This document shows, in pieces, positions 25,958-35,542 of a stretch of DNA of 64,000 nucleotides; position 1 is the first letter of the stretch, and every line of letters starts with the position of its first letter. Where the stretch lies: positions 295,319-359,318 of the forward strand of contig NZ_FOHE01000001.1 of assembly GCF_900111445.1 (NCBI RefSeq). Reading direction: 5' to 3'. The position numbers and the translations under genes are program-made. The stretch is from Oceanobacillus limi. GTDB lineage: Bacteria > Bacillota > Bacilli > Bacillales > Amphibacillaceae. The notes under the pieces were generated by a model, which did no database searches, was not told the DNA's origin, and saw only the letters and a list, made by a program, of their open reading frames with translations.

Positions 25958-27250
25958 ATGGAGAAATTCTTTAAACTCACATCTAATAATTCTAATATTC
26001 GAACAGAAGTTACAGCAGGTGTTACAACATTCCTGACGATGGTTTACATTGTTATTGTAAATCCTGCTATTCTCTCATCGGCGGGAGTACCATTTGATCA
26101 AGTATTTATGGCAACCGTAATAGCAGCTGTTATCGGAACATTAATGATGGCCTTATTTGCAAACTATCCAATTGCAATTGCACCCGGAATGGGATTAAAT
26201 GCCTATTTCGCAAGCGTTGTTGCATCACAGGGATTATCTTACCAAGTTGTATTTGGTGCAGTATTTCTTGCCGGTATTCTATTTATGTTATTGAGCCTTA
26301 CGAGGTTGAGGGAAACATTAATAGCTGCAATTCCTTCATCACTAAAGTATGGAATAACATCTGGTATTGGATTATTTATTGCCTTTGTAGGATTACGTAA
26401 CTCAGGTATTGTTATTCCTAATGAAGAGAATATTGTTGGGCTGGGTGATTTACATGAGCCAATGATCATTCTTACGGTTGTTGGCCTATTGATAACGATC
26501 ATTTTATATGTTTTAAAAGTTAAAGGGGCATTGTTCTTAGGAATGCTTGTGACGGGACTCATCGCATTTTTAACAGGACAATTAAGCTTTACTGAAGGAG
26601 TTGTCTCGGCACCACCAGCACCTGTTTTCTTTGATATTGATGTTGCAGGAGTGTTCACACATGGTCTATATACTGTTGTGTTTGCCTTTTTACTTGTAAC
26701 TATTTTTGATACAACTGGAACGATGATTGGGGTTTCGGAACAAGCAGGGTATATGAAAAATGGAAAAATGCCACGTGCAAAGCAAGCATTATTAGCTGAT
26801 GCTACAGCAACAACAGTCGGATCTATGTTTGGTACAAGTCCATCGACTGCATATATTGAGTCTACTTCAGGTGTTGCTGCTGGAGGTCGAACGGGATTAA
26901 CGTCCGTCGTTGTAGCGACTTTATTTTTACTGTCAATTTTCTTCACTCCAATTATTGGAGCAATTTCAAGTATCCCAGCAATTACAGCACCGGTTTTAAT
27001 CATTGTTGGAACGTTTATGATGGAAGGTTTATCAAAAATTAATTGGAAATCATTTGATGAAGCATTTCCTGCGTTCGCTATTATATTAACAATGCCATTC
27101 ACTTCAAGTATTGCTACTGGAATTGCTATTGGGTTTATTACGTACCCAATCCTTAAGCTAGCAATTGGAAAAGGAAAAGAAGTTCATTGGATACTATATC
27201 TATTCGGAATCATATTTCTAATCCAAATGATCTACTTCCCAGCACATTAA
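25958..27250 (+). CDS. NCS2-type purine permease (AzgA/PbuG-like)
   Basis: A 430-residue permease with about 12-14 membrane segments. GVTTFLTMVYIVIVNPAIL and PGMGLNAYFA at the N-terminus, and DTTGTMIGVSEQAGYM and GTSPSTAYIES in the middle, are the signature of the AzgA subfamily (guanine/hypoxanthine permeases PbuG and PbuO of B. subtilis). It imports purine bases with protons. In many bacilli a purine riboswitch precedes pbuG; the 90 bases upstream here hold no recognisable aptamer. ATG 25958 follows AAGGGGAT. Confidence 0.9.
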   Translation: MEKFFKLTSNNSNIRTEVTAGVTTFLTMVYIVIVNPAILSSAGVPFDQVFMATVIAAVIGTLMMALFANYPIAIAPGMGLNAYFASVVASQGLSYQVVFGAVFLAGILFMLLSLTRLRETLIAAIPSSLKYGITSGIGLFIAFVGLRNSGIVIPNEENIVGLGDLHEPMIILTVVGLLITIILYVLKVKGALFLGMLVTGLIAFLTGQLSFTEGVVSAPPAPVFFDIDVAGVFTHGLYTVVFAFLLVTIFDTTGTMIGVSEQAGYMKNGKMPRAKQALLADATATTVGSMFGTSPSTAYIESTSGVAAGGRTGLTSVVVATLFLLSIFFTPIIGAISSIPAITAPVLIIVGTFMMEGLSKINWKSFDEAFPAFAIILTMPFTSSIATGIAIGFITYPILKLAIGKGKEVHWILYLFGIIFLIQMIYFPAH

Positions 27251-27261
27251 AACCCATTAAG

Positions 27262-27306
27262 AAGGTGCCAGGCACTTGTCGAATTTCGACAAGTGCCTGG
27301 CACCTT
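27262..27306. repeat. Dispersed palindrome, copy 2
   Basis: A perfect 22-bp inverted repeat around one base; the core GGTGCCAGGCACTTGTCGAA is identical to the copy at 1532-1575. It is followed by TTTTAT and probably also terminates the permease transcript. Confidence 0.85.
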
Positions 27307-27476
27307 TTATTATGTGGTAAAACTTGTGAAATGGGGGATGACTATAGAAGGATGGAGAAAAATGTCGATAAAATAAATATAATTGTTGAAAGACGTCTGA
27401 CAACCTGCTAAAATTTTAAAAGTGAAGTTTTATTTATGAAAGCATTTTCAATACAATTTTAAGGGAGGCTACATCC

Positions 27477-28664
27477 GTGGATAAACTTCTAGGGTTATTA
27501 GCAATTATTATCGTCCTCGGACTAGCATTTTTGATGTCAAACGATAAGAAAAAAATTAATTATAAAGGCATCGGGATTATGTTAGTTGCGCAACTTATTA
27601 CTACTTGGTTTATGTTTACAACCAAAATTGGACAAACCATAATAAATGGTATTTCAGCAGGATTCAACAAGCTAATTGAATTTGGATCTGAAGGTGTAGG
27701 ATTTATTGTAGGGGGAGTAGTTAGTACTGAAGGTGGAGTATTCTTTTTTGATGTGTTATTACTCATTATCTTCTTTGCAACGATCTTATCTGTACTAACT
27801 TATTTAAGAATATTACCAACAATTATTAAATATCTTGGTGGTATTATTTCAAAGGTGACAGGGTTACCGAAAGTGGAATCATTTAATGCTGTTAACAGTA
27901 TATTCTTTGGTCAATCGGAAGCATTAATTGCTATCCGGTCGCAATTTCATCATTTAAATAATAATAGACTATACATTGTAAGTGCATCAGCAATGGGGTC
28001 TGTATCTGCATCGATTGTAGGTGCGTACCTTCAAATGTTGCCACCACAATATGTACTGGTAGCTTTACCATTAAACATGTTTAGTGCACTAATTCTTGCA
28101 TCTGTAATTGCGCCAGTATCTGTTCCTAAAGAGGAAGATCATGTAGATATTAAAGATGTATCGAATGATAAAAGTATATTTGAGGCAATGGCAAATGGAG
28201 CATTAGAAGGTGGTAAAATTGCCCTTATCGTTGCTGCGATGCTTGTAGCATTTATTGCATCACTTGAATTGGTTAACTGGTTAATCCAACTTGTTGCAGC
28301 TGGTACAACGTTACAGGAAATCCTTGGATATATCATTGCTCCAATTGGTATCTTAATGGGAATTGCACCAGGTGAAGTCATTGAGGCTGGATCTGTTATG
28401 GGTACAAAAATTGTTACCAATGAATTCGTTGCAATGCTTGAATTTGAAACAATGCTAGGTGATTTATCAGAGAAAACGATTGGTATTGTTTCTGTGTTCT
28501 TAACAAGTTTTGCAAACTTCTCATCAATCGGTATCATAGCAGGAACGGTTCAAGGTATCGATGCGAAGAAAGCCGGACAAGTCTCAGGCTTTGGAATGAA
28601 GCTACTAATTGGTGCTACACTAGCATCTATCCTATCTGCAACAATGGTAGGCTTGTTCCTATAG
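27477..28664 (+). CDS. Concentrative nucleoside transporter (NupC family)
   Basis: A 395-residue nucleoside transporter with about ten membrane helices. The central motif NSIFFGQSEALIAI and the C-terminal ANFSSIGI with GTVQGIDAKKA are hallmarks of the CNT/NupC family. It imports nucleosides with protons or sodium. Together with the purine permease just upstream it forms a salvage uptake cluster, although the palindrome between them suggests separate transcripts. GTG 27477 follows AAGGGAGGCT. Confidence 0.9.
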   Translation: MDKLLGLLAIIIVLGLAFLMSNDKKKINYKGIGIMLVAQLITTWFMFTTKIGQTIINGISAGFNKLIEFGSEGVGFIVGGVVSTEGGVFFFDVLLLIIFFATILSVLTYLRILPTIIKYLGGIISKVTGLPKVESFNAVNSIFFGQSEALIAIRSQFHHLNNNRLYIVSASAMGSVSASIVGAYLQMLPPQYVLVALPLNMFSALILASVIAPVSVPKEEDHVDIKDVSNDKSIFEAMANGALEGGKIALIVAAMLVAFIASLELVNWLIQLVAAGTTLQEILGYIIAPIGILMGIAPGEVIEAGSVMGTKIVTNEFVAMLEFETMLGDLSEKTIGIVSVFLTSFANFSSIGIIAGTVQGIDAKKAGQVSGFGMKLLIGATLASILSATMVGLFL

Positions 28665-28697
28665 GTGTAGGTAAAAGCTTTGTGTGTTTATGATGTA

Positions 28698-28865
28698 TTA
28701 TGCGAAGTAACTAAAGTATTCTGCTGATGGTGGAAAACTTAATCTATCGGTGAGAAAAACAAGATTCATCTAACCATCATTGGATCCGGAATGAGGTTCC
28801 TCATCAAAAACGATACGGAACCTCATTCCGCTAAATGGCCGAAATAAAACGCCTAGAGCGTGATT
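28698..28865. repeat. Dispersed intergenic repeat, copy A
   Basis: About 170 bases that match 43785-43955. Shared segments include ATTCTGCTGATGGT, CTCATTCCGCTAAATGGCC and GAGCGTG. A perfect 13-bp stem is formed by GGAATGAGGTTCC (28788-28800) and GGAACCTCATTCC (28817-28829). No coding capacity is conserved. Confidence 0.75.
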
Positions 28866-28960
28866 TTTTCCTAGTCCTAACAGATGTTCTTCGTCTTCTA
28901 GGTTTTTAAGGAAGAAAAGCATTCCAGTACTATTTTGTTTAAAGACATACCAGCAAAAAA

Positions 28961-28999
28961 GCGACTGCCAGCAGCGGGAAACACATTGCTGGCAGTCGC
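28961..28999 (-). terminator. Second minus-strand terminator downstream of the MATE gene
   Basis: GCGACTGCCAGCA and TGCTGGCAGTCGC form a perfect 13-bp stem. The T run TTTTTTG follows on the minus strand only. Confidence 0.75.
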
Positions 29000-29043
29000 A
29001 TACTATCCATAATACGCACTTTTTCAAGTGACTATTCGTCAAT

Positions 29044-29084
29044 GAAAAACGCATCAGCAATTTATGTTGCTGATGCGTTTTTTT
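29044..29084. terminator. Bidirectional terminator overlapping the end of the MATE gene
   Basis: AACGCATCAGCAA and TTGCTGATGCGTT form a 13-bp stem with A and T runs on either side. On the minus strand the first arm is the coding sequence for the last residues NASA of the MATE protein. Confidence 0.85.
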
Positions 29085-30432
29085 GTATATTACGGTATTT
29101 ATTTTGTAGCTGGAATAAGCGGAACAAGAGGGCGATGGCTCCAACACTTAATCCGATAATAATTCCCACCCAATAGCCAAATGGTTCTAACGCTGTGTAA
29201 TTTGCAAGATACCAACCACTTGGAAGTCCAATAATCCAGAATGATACAAATGCGATAATTAGAGTTACATTAACATCCTTATAACCACGTAACGCTCCTT
29301 GTATAGGCGCCCCAAATGCATCTGCAAGTTGATAAAAGATCGCAAAGTAGATAAATTGTTTTGTCAGTTCAACGACAGCTGGATCGGTATTATATAATCT
29401 TGCGACAGCATCGTCTAAATAAAATAGTACGATTCCATTAAATAAAGCGATGAATATACCGCCACTGATGCCAATTAACCCGTAAGCTCGTGCGTCACTT
29501 GGACGTTTTGCACCAATTTCAAAACCTATCGCAATCGTTAATGCTAAGCCAACACTTAACGGTATCATATATAATAAGGATGCGAAGTTCATGGCAGCTT
29601 GGTGTGCAGCAATTGTTTCCGTACGATAAACACTCATTAACAGTGTAACTGCGGAGAAGATACTGGTTTCGAAAAAGATGGCAAACCCAATTGGGATACC
29701 AATTTTCAACTGTTCCCACCATTCTCGCAGGGCTGGCTTCACCCAATTTGAAAAGGCGTTATAGCTTCGGAATGGGTATATTTTCTTGATGATACCTATG
29801 GCAATTACACAAACTAACCAATACGTAAGCGCAGTTGCAATCCCTGAACCAATTCCTCCATAGGCAGGGAAACCTAATTTCCCAAAGATGAATACATAGT
29901 TGAAAAAAAGATTTAATGGTAACGAGATTAATATGATGATCATCGAGATTCTCGTTTGTCCTAGTGCATCAATAAAACAACGCAATGTATTGAAAATAAA
30001 TAAGGGAATAATTCCTGTACTTAACGAAATTAAGTAATATTTTGCCACATGACGTACATTAGGAGCTAAATCCATAGCATTTAAGATTGGATTCAGAATT
30101 AGTGCTCCAATGATAACGACCAAAATAGCTAAAGCAGTTGCTAGGTACATTCCTTGCTGTAGCTTTTTTGGAACATCGTCATTTGATTTTGCCCCAATTA
30201 AGTGTGCAATAATTGGAGTGATTGCTAAAAGAATTCCATTGATCCCTGTAAATATAGGAACCCACAAGCTTGATCCAATTGCAACACCGGCCAAATCTTC
30301 TGCTCCTGCACGACCAGACATGACGGTATCGAAAAAGTTCATTAAATACATACTTACTTGCGTGATCAAGATGGGAAGACTTATGATAGTAAATAGCTTT
30401 ATTTTTTCTTTGATGGTCTTTGTCTCATACAT
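29062..30432 (-). CDS. MATE family efflux transporter (NorM-like)
   Basis: A 456-residue multidrug and toxin extrusion protein with twelve membrane helices in two related halves: the first with FFDTVMSGRAGAEDLAGVAIG and the second with AHQAAMNFASLLYMIPLSVG. It exports cationic drugs in exchange for sodium or protons. The C-terminal codons are part of the terminator hairpin, so the gene and its stop signal overlap. ATG follows AGGAAGAG. No regulator lies beside it. Confidence 0.9.
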   Translation of the reverse strand: MYETKTIKEKIKLFTIISLPILITQVSMYLMNFFDTVMSGRAGAEDLAGVAIGSSLWVPIFTGINGILLAITPIIAHLIGAKSNDDVPKKLQQGMYLATALAILVVIIGALILNPILNAMDLAPNVRHVAKYYLISLSTGIIPLFIFNTLRCFIDALGQTRISMIIILISLPLNLFFNYVFIFGKLGFPAYGGIGSGIATALTYWLVCVIAIGIIKKIYPFRSYNAFSNWVKPALREWWEQLKIGIPIGFAIFFETSIFSAVTLLMSVYRTETIAAHQAAMNFASLLYMIPLSVGLALTIAIGFEIGAKRPSDARAYGLIGISGGIFIALFNGIVLFYLDDAVARLYNTDPAVVELTKQFIYFAIFYQLADAFGAPIQGALRGYKDVNVTLIIAFVSFWIIGLPSGWYLANYTALEPFGYWVGIIIGLSVGAIALLFRLFQLQNKYRNIQKNASAT

Positions 30433-30600
30433 AAAACTCTTCCTTTTTTTATATTTTTCTAATAGGATAGAGAAGTGACGAATTTATCCTAGTTGGTACA
30501 AAGTTGATATAGCTACCAATAAATAAATATATCATTTTTATACATACAAATGCTATTATACGGTTTTATGAAGCAATAAGAAAGAGAGGAAAATCGTGAA

Positions 30601-31671
30601 ATGAAAAAGAAACGAATTCTTTTTACCGGTGGAGGTACTGCAGGCCATGTCATTGTTAATCTGGCTTTGATTCCTGTTTTCCAGCGTGATGGATGGGAAG
30701 TTGATTATATTGGCTCGAAAGATGGTATTGAGCGTACGTTAATTGAACAACTCGAGAATGTTACGTATTACCCTATTTCAACAGGTAAATTACGACGATA
30801 CATGTCTAAAGAGAATTTCAAGGATCCATTCAAAGTATTGAAGGGGACTATGCAAGCTACTAGAATTATTGGCAAAAGAAAACCATCCATTATTTTTTCG
30901 AAAGGTGGTTTTGTATCTGTACCAGTAGTATTAGCTGCGAAAATGCGAAACGTACCTGCCGTTATCCATGAATCAGACTACACACCAGGATTAGCCAATA
31001 AAATAGCGATACCATTTGCGAAAAAAGTATTGGCTACATTCTCCGAAACAATGAATTATTTACCAGAGAAAAAAGCCGAGCATGTTGGTGCTGTAATCCG
31101 CGAGGAGCTTTTTCAAGGAGATAAGGGGAAAGGGTTAGAATTGTGTCATTTCACACGGGAAAAACCGATTCTCCTTATTATGGGAGGGAGTGCTGGAGCG
31201 CAAAAGATAAATGATACGGTAAGACAAAGCTTAGATCCATTACTAGCCGAATTTCAGATCATTCACATTTGCGGACAGGGAAAAACAGACCCTACTGTTC
31301 AGCGTCAAGGATATGCACAATTCGAATATGTAAACGAAGAACTGAAGGATTTGTTTGCAGCATCGGATTTTGTTCTGTCACGAGCAGGTTCAAATGCGAT
31401 ATTTGAATTTTTGGCCCTTCGGTTACCAATGCTATTAATCCCATTATCCAAACAAGCGAGCCGAGGAGATCAAATCGTTAATGCAAACTCCTTTGAATCA
31501 AAAAAATATGCTCGCGTCTTACAAGAGGAACAACTTACAGAGGAGACCCTTGTACAAGAATTAGAACGTTTGAAAGAGCAAGCACCTATTATGATTGACC
31601 ATATGAAAAAGTTTGAAAGTGACAAATCACGTGATCGTGTCATTGAGATTATAAAAAATACTGGTAAATAA
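30601..31671 (+). CDS. MurG-like N-acetylglucosaminyltransferase (undecaprenyl-PP-MurNAc-pentapeptide type)
   Basis: A 356-residue GT28 glycosyltransferase. The N-domain glycine loop is TGGGTAGHV, the linker region has [13 protein letters not shown], and the UDP-GlcNAc site is in [11 protein letters not shown] and [22 protein letters not shown]. It adds GlcNAc to lipid I to make lipid II at the inner face of the membrane. The gene stands alone, not among mur/fts genes, so it is probably a second murG like the extra copies of the B. cereus group rather than the dcw-cluster gene. ATG 30601 follows AGAGAGGAAAA. Confidence 0.9.
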   Translation: MKKKRILFTGGGTAGHVIVNLALIPVFQRDGWEVDYIGSKDGIERTLIEQLENVTYYPISTGKLRRYMSKENFKDPFKVLKGTMQATRIIGKRKPSIIFSKGGFVSVPVVLAAKMRNVPAVIHESDYTPGLANKIAIPFAKKVLATFSETMNYLPEKKAEHVGAVIREELFQGDKGKGLELCHFTREKPILLIMGGSAGAQKINDTVRQSLDPLLAEFQIIHICGQGKTDPTVQRQGYAQFEYVNEELKDLFAASDFVLSRAGSNAIFEFLALRLPMLLIPLSKQASRGDQIVNANSFESKKYARVLQEEQLTEETLVQELERLKEQAPIMIDHMKKFESDKSRDRVIEIIKNTGK

Positions 31672-31676
31672 GTGAC

Positions 31677-31712
31677 AAACCATCTTGCTTTGTATGGCAA
31701 GGTGGTTTTGTT
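31677..31712 (+). terminator. Terminator after the murG-like gene
   Basis: AAACCATCTTGC and GCAAGGTGGTTT form a 12-bp stem with a G-T pair, followed by TGTTTGTTT. Confidence 0.85.
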
Positions 31713-31849
31713 TGTTTCTGTAATGGTTCGGTGTATATATATTGATGGGTGGATAATCCAAAATAACCGAATTCCATCAAGGTATCACACCACTAATAGA
31801 AAAACGTTCAATTAGCAATCCGAATTACTGCATGAGTACCACAAAGAAA

Positions 31850-31875
31850 AGGACGCTCCACATGGAACGTCCTCG
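31850..31875 (-). terminator. Terminator after the MMPL gene
   Basis: AGGACGTTCCA and TGGAGCGTCCT (minus strand) form an 11-bp stem with one mismatch, followed by TTTTCTTTG. Confidence 0.8.
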
Positions 31876-31880
31876 TTTAC

Positions 31881-34800
31881 TTATTTTCGTTTAAACGGCC
31901 ACCAATTTGCATTTCCAAATAGTCTTACCATGATTGGTATAAACAATGGAAGCATCACCAGTGCATATAGGAATAATCCAATTAATACGACTGTTGCGAT
32001 TTGCAAAATAGATAATACGCCTGATGGAAGCATTGCTCCAAACGTACCACCTAAAATCACAGCAGCTGAAATAATGACCGTTCCCATATTTTTCATTGCT
32101 GTAAGCATGGCTTCTTTGATACTCACATCACGGTATTCGTTGAAGCGATCCATGAGGAAGATACTGTAATCAATCCCCAATGCTGTTAACATGACAAAGG
32201 CGAAGAATGGTACAGCCCATGTTAAGCCGTCATATCCTAAGATGTTTACGAAAATTAATTCACTAAATGCCATAGACGTAAAGTAGGTTACAACAAGCGA
32301 ACCGATTAAATAAAGAGGCATAATGAGTGATTTTAGCAAAATAATTAAGATAATAAAGATACCAGCAATCATAAAGATTACCGTTCTTGAATAGTCTGCA
32401 TCAGACACATTTTGTAAATCGTTGTTGGTACTACTAATTCCGCCTAGTTTTGGATCACTAGATTCGAAGATTGTATCCTTTTTGGCTTCATCTGCTTTTT
32501 CTTTAATCGTATCAACCATCATTAATGCTTCTGTTGAATACGGGTTATAATCAAGTACGACGTCAAAGGTTACAACCTTTTTGTCGTCGGAAAGATACAT
32601 GTTTGCACCTTCCATGAAATCTTCATTATCCATCGCTTCCTCAGGGATAACAACAGCCGGATTGGTTTTATCGGTTTCAAATTCTGACAGATAGCTTTCC
32701 ACCTCTGTTAATCCGTCATCGATTTGATGTAAGCCTTCCGCACCTTCATGTAGCCCATCGGATAATTCTACGAGTTGATCTTGCATGTCAGCAAATGCTG
32801 TTTTTAACTCTTTTTGACCATTATGAATATCCGTTAACCCTTCTTGTAAACCAGGGAAGTTATTGATTACTTCACTTTGGCCATTTGCTGCTTGATGTAA
32901 GCCAGATTGTAATTCATCTACTCCTTCTATTAGTTCAGCGAGACCATTTGATAATTGCTCTTGGCCAGCAATGGATTGCTTTAAGCCTCCGTTAAGCTCA
33001 CCTAAGGGTGCAATTACTTGATCTTGTAGGACACGCTGTGCTTCAGCTAATTTAGCGAGTTCTTCCTTTATCTGTTTGATGCCGTCAATTACACCATCGG
33101 TCTGCCCAATCGCAGTTTGATAAGCAGTTACAAATGCTTCATCCTGTTGTAATTCAGGAGTTGCATCAATAGCTGTTTCGTACATTTGGTCTATATTTGA
33201 TTTGGATCCTTCTAATGTCTGAATCATCGCATCTAAATCGTCTGGATTTATGGAATTGTCACTACCGAAATCCTGAAGCCCATCAGCAATAGCTTGATAC
33301 CCATCCAATAGTTGTTTATTTGCAGCGATGCTTTGGTCAAGGTTGTCTTTGATCGTTTGTAGGTTTGTTTTTATTTCATCTGCTCCAAGTGCACCTGATT
33401 CGATGCCGTCATGGATTTGTTGCAGTGCTTGTTGTATTTCACCGATTCCGTTATTTGCTTCCTGGGTTCCAGTCATAAGCTGATCGACACCATCTTGAGC
33501 ATCTTGTAGCTGTGGTTGTGCATCATTTAGCTCATTGGAAGCTTCACGTAAACCTTCTTCAATTTCTTGAATTCCATCGGTACTCTGTCCAATTCCATCG
33601 GATAATTGTCCGGTAAAATTATCTACTAAAAAGTCTTCAATAATACTACCAGTTGGACGAGTAGCACTGCGCACCTCTTTGACACCTTCCAATTTGGCAA
33701 TCGATTGTGAGATGGACTCGATTTGTTGAAATTCCTCCGCCGTATCAACTACATCTTCAGCTTCCATTACAATTGTTGTTGGCATTGTTTGTCCTGGGCC
33801 AAAGCTATCAGAAATATAATTAAAGCCTTGAACGGAGTCGTATTCATCCCCAATTTCTTCAAGTGAATTATAGGATTTATCCCCATCATAAGAAAGTAAT
33901 GCAGGAACGGTAATGACAGCAACGATTAGCAACGCAATTAGCGGTCTTCCCCATGCGAGATTACCTGCTGCTCCCCATATTTTACTCTCTTTATGAGAGA
34001 CATTTTTATCAAATGGCCAGAACAACTTCTTCCCTAAAACAACAAGGAAAAAAGGAACAAGTGTCGTTAATGCGATTAAAACGACAGCTACCCCAATCGC
34101 AACTGCAACAGCGGATTGGTATAAGGAAAAGGTCGATAATCCGATGGTTGAAAACCCGATTAATACGGCTAAACCAGCAAAGAATATCGTTTTACCACCG
34201 GATTGATAGGTTGTCAATACGGCGTCCTTGATCGAATCCTGTTTTGCTACTTCCTCTTTGAATCTACTAATTAGAAGAATACAGTAATCCGTACCGATTC
34301 CAAACATGACTGCAACCATAAAAATTTGTGTAAATGTAGATAAAGGAAAATCTATTGTATCTGCTAGAATTGATACAATTCCTTGAGCTGCTAAATAACT
34401 AATCCCAACGGTTAATAACGGGATAAATGGAGCAACAAATGATTTAAATACAATAAACAGGATAATTAAAATTAATCCCACCGTTATGATTTCAGTCTTT
34501 TTAAGTCCTTCTTCGGAATTTGTAATAATATCTTGTGAGATATAGGTTTCCCCGGTTAAATAATGATCAACCTGGATCGCATCAATGGTATTATATATTT
34601 TCTCACGCGATTCGTCGATTTCCTGGTTTGCCATAGAAACCTGGAATGGAACAATAATTGTTGTTCCGTCTTCCGATACGGTTTGGTCCTCAATTGCTGG
34701 GTCATCCGTGAATTTTAGTATATCTGAGATGGCAAGTTGATTTTCATTTTCTTCGAGTAATTCGATCGCCTTAACGATTTCATCCTGATCAGACTGGTCT

Positions 34801-35033
34801 AATCCAGCCTCATCATGGAAAACGAGTACGGAACTTGCTAAATCATCTGTTCTTTCATCGGACATACTTTCTATTAATTGCTGTGCTTCTACAGAAGGGG
34901 AATCCTCTGGTGCTGCTATTTGTCCTTTTTCACGGACAAGCTCTTGTAAGTTTGGAGCAAGGATAAATAAACCAACCGCCACTAAAATCCAAGCAGCTGC
35001 AATGATCCAACGAAAGCGTATAATTTGTTTCAA
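31881..35033 (-). CDS. MMPL/RND-type large membrane transporter (YdgH/YdfJ-like)
   Basis: A 1050-residue RND-superfamily protein with twelve membrane helices in two sets. GIGTDYCILLISRFKEE and ALGIDYSIFLMDRFNEY are the two matched proton-relay helices. Between the halves is a long extracytoplasmic region of about 500 residues; residues 480-800 consist of a repeating pattern of QL.DGL.EL..G-like helices typical of the YhgE/Pip and YdgH proteins. Such proteins export lipids, drugs or cell-wall material, here unknown. It lies 15 bases after the MarR gene, so it is the natural target of that regulator. Confidence 0.9.
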   Translation of the reverse strand: MKQIIRFRWIIAAAWILVAVGLFILAPNLQELVREKGQIAAPEDSPSVEAQQLIESMSDERTDDLASSVLVFHDEAGLDQSDQDEIVKAIELLEENENQLAISDILKFTDDPAIEDQTVSEDGTTIIVPFQVSMANQEIDESREKIYNTIDAIQVDHYLTGETYISQDIITNSEEGLKKTEIITVGLILIILFIVFKSFVAPFIPLLTVGISYLAAQGIVSILADTIDFPLSTFTQIFMVAVMFGIGTDYCILLISRFKEEVAKQDSIKDAVLTTYQSGGKTIFFAGLAVLIGFSTIGLSTFSLYQSAVAVAIGVAVVLIALTTLVPFFLVVLGKKLFWPFDKNVSHKESKIWGAAGNLAWGRPLIALLIVAVITVPALLSYDGDKSYNSLEEIGDEYDSVQGFNYISDSFGPGQTMPTTIVMEAEDVVDTAEEFQQIESISQSIAKLEGVKEVRSATRPTGSIIEDFLVDNFTGQLSDGIGQSTDGIQEIEEGLREASNELNDAQPQLQDAQDGVDQLMTGTQEANNGIGEIQQALQQIHDGIESGALGADEIKTNLQTIKDNLDQSIAANKQLLDGYQAIADGLQDFGSDNSINPDDLDAMIQTLEGSKSNIDQMYETAIDATPELQQDEAFVTAYQTAIGQTDGVIDGIKQIKEELAKLAEAQRVLQDQVIAPLGELNGGLKQSIAGQEQLSNGLAELIEGVDELQSGLHQAANGQSEVINNFPGLQEGLTDIHNGQKELKTAFADMQDQLVELSDGLHEGAEGLHQIDDGLTEVESYLSEFETDKTNPAVVIPEEAMDNEDFMEGANMYLSDDKKVVTFDVVLDYNPYSTEALMMVDTIKEKADEAKKDTIFESSDPKLGGISSTNNDLQNVSDADYSRTVIFMIAGIFIILIILLKSLIMPLYLIGSLVVTYFTSMAFSELIFVNILGYDGLTWAVPFFAFVMLTALGIDYSIFLMDRFNEYRDVSIKEAMLTAMKNMGTVIISAAVILGGTFGAMLPSGVLSILQIATVVLIGLFLYALVMLPLFIPIMVRLFGNANWWPFKRK

Positions 35034-35048
35034 TTTGTAATCCTCCTT

Positions 35049-35480
35049 CTATTTGTCTTCCATGTTGTTAGATAATCTTTCTAATAGGTTAATAAACATG
35101 GAAATCTCGTCTTGGCTAAAATCCTTTAGGTACTTTTCTAATTCTTCGTGCAACGCTTTCTCGGTAAAATTGACAAATTCAATACCTTTTTCCGTAACAA
35201 TTAAATAAACAACCCGACGATCTTTATCATCCCGTTTCCGTTCGATGAGTTCCTTATCAAAAAGACGGTTTATTTGTGCAGTGACAGCACTTTTTCCAAT
35301 TCCAAATTCATGGGCAATGTCGGAACTCGTGCATCTATCATGCTTTCGAATATAATTTAGTGTACTAAATTGATCCGTCGTAATATCTGAATGAATTTTT
35401 TCTTTTAGAATAATATTCACCCTGCGATAAATGGAATTCATGGCTGTTTGGTGTCGATCGACCATTTCTTTTAAATTCAT
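35049..35480 (-). CDS. MarR family transcriptional regulator (YdgG-like)
   Basis: A 143-residue winged-helix repressor. Helix-turn-helix SSDIAHEFGIGKSAVTAQINRL and wing DDKDRRVVYLIVTEKG are typical, with DRR. ATG 35480 follows TTGGAGGT; the frame open further upstream has no ribosome binding site. The order regulator then MMPL transporter matches ydgG-ydgH of B. subtilis. A palindrome just upstream is its likely operator, so the pair is probably autorepressed. Confidence 0.9.
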   Translation of the reverse strand: MNLKEMVDRHQTAMNSIYRRVNIILKEKIHSDITTDQFSTLNYIRKHDRCTSSDIAHEFGIGKSAVTAQINRLFDKELIERKRDDKDRRVVYLIVTEKGIEFVNFTEKALHEELEKYLKDFSQDEISMFINLLERLSNNMEDK

Positions 35481-35523
35481 GTAGAAGATACCTCCAATCC
35501 GTTTAAAAAGTTCACAACATGAA

Positions 35524-35542
35524 TAGTTCAATAAGTGAACTA
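35524..35542. promoter_or_regulatory. Likely MarR operator
   Basis: TAGTTCA, ATAAG, TGAACTA is a perfect 7-bp inverted repeat 45 bases before the MarR start codon. A further half-site GTTCA lies adjacent at about 35509, giving tandem sites. It is placed where it can block the promoter of the regulator-transporter operon. Confidence 0.65.

Larger units (their letters stand above)
28665..29061. other. Intergenic region with repeat and minus-strand terminator
   Basis: About 400 bases without a gene. It holds copy A of the dispersed 170-bp repeat (28698-28865) and the hairpin at 28961-28999. Confidence 0.5.

Noticed and set aside
26239..27102. Long open frame on the strand opposite the purine permease
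   Set aside because: It is the antisense shadow of a well-supported membrane protein gene, rich in Pro, Thr and Ile by mirror codon use.
28961..28999. Hairpin with AGCAGCGGG loop as a small RNA
   Set aside because: The T run on the minus strand behind the MATE gene makes a terminator the simpler reading.
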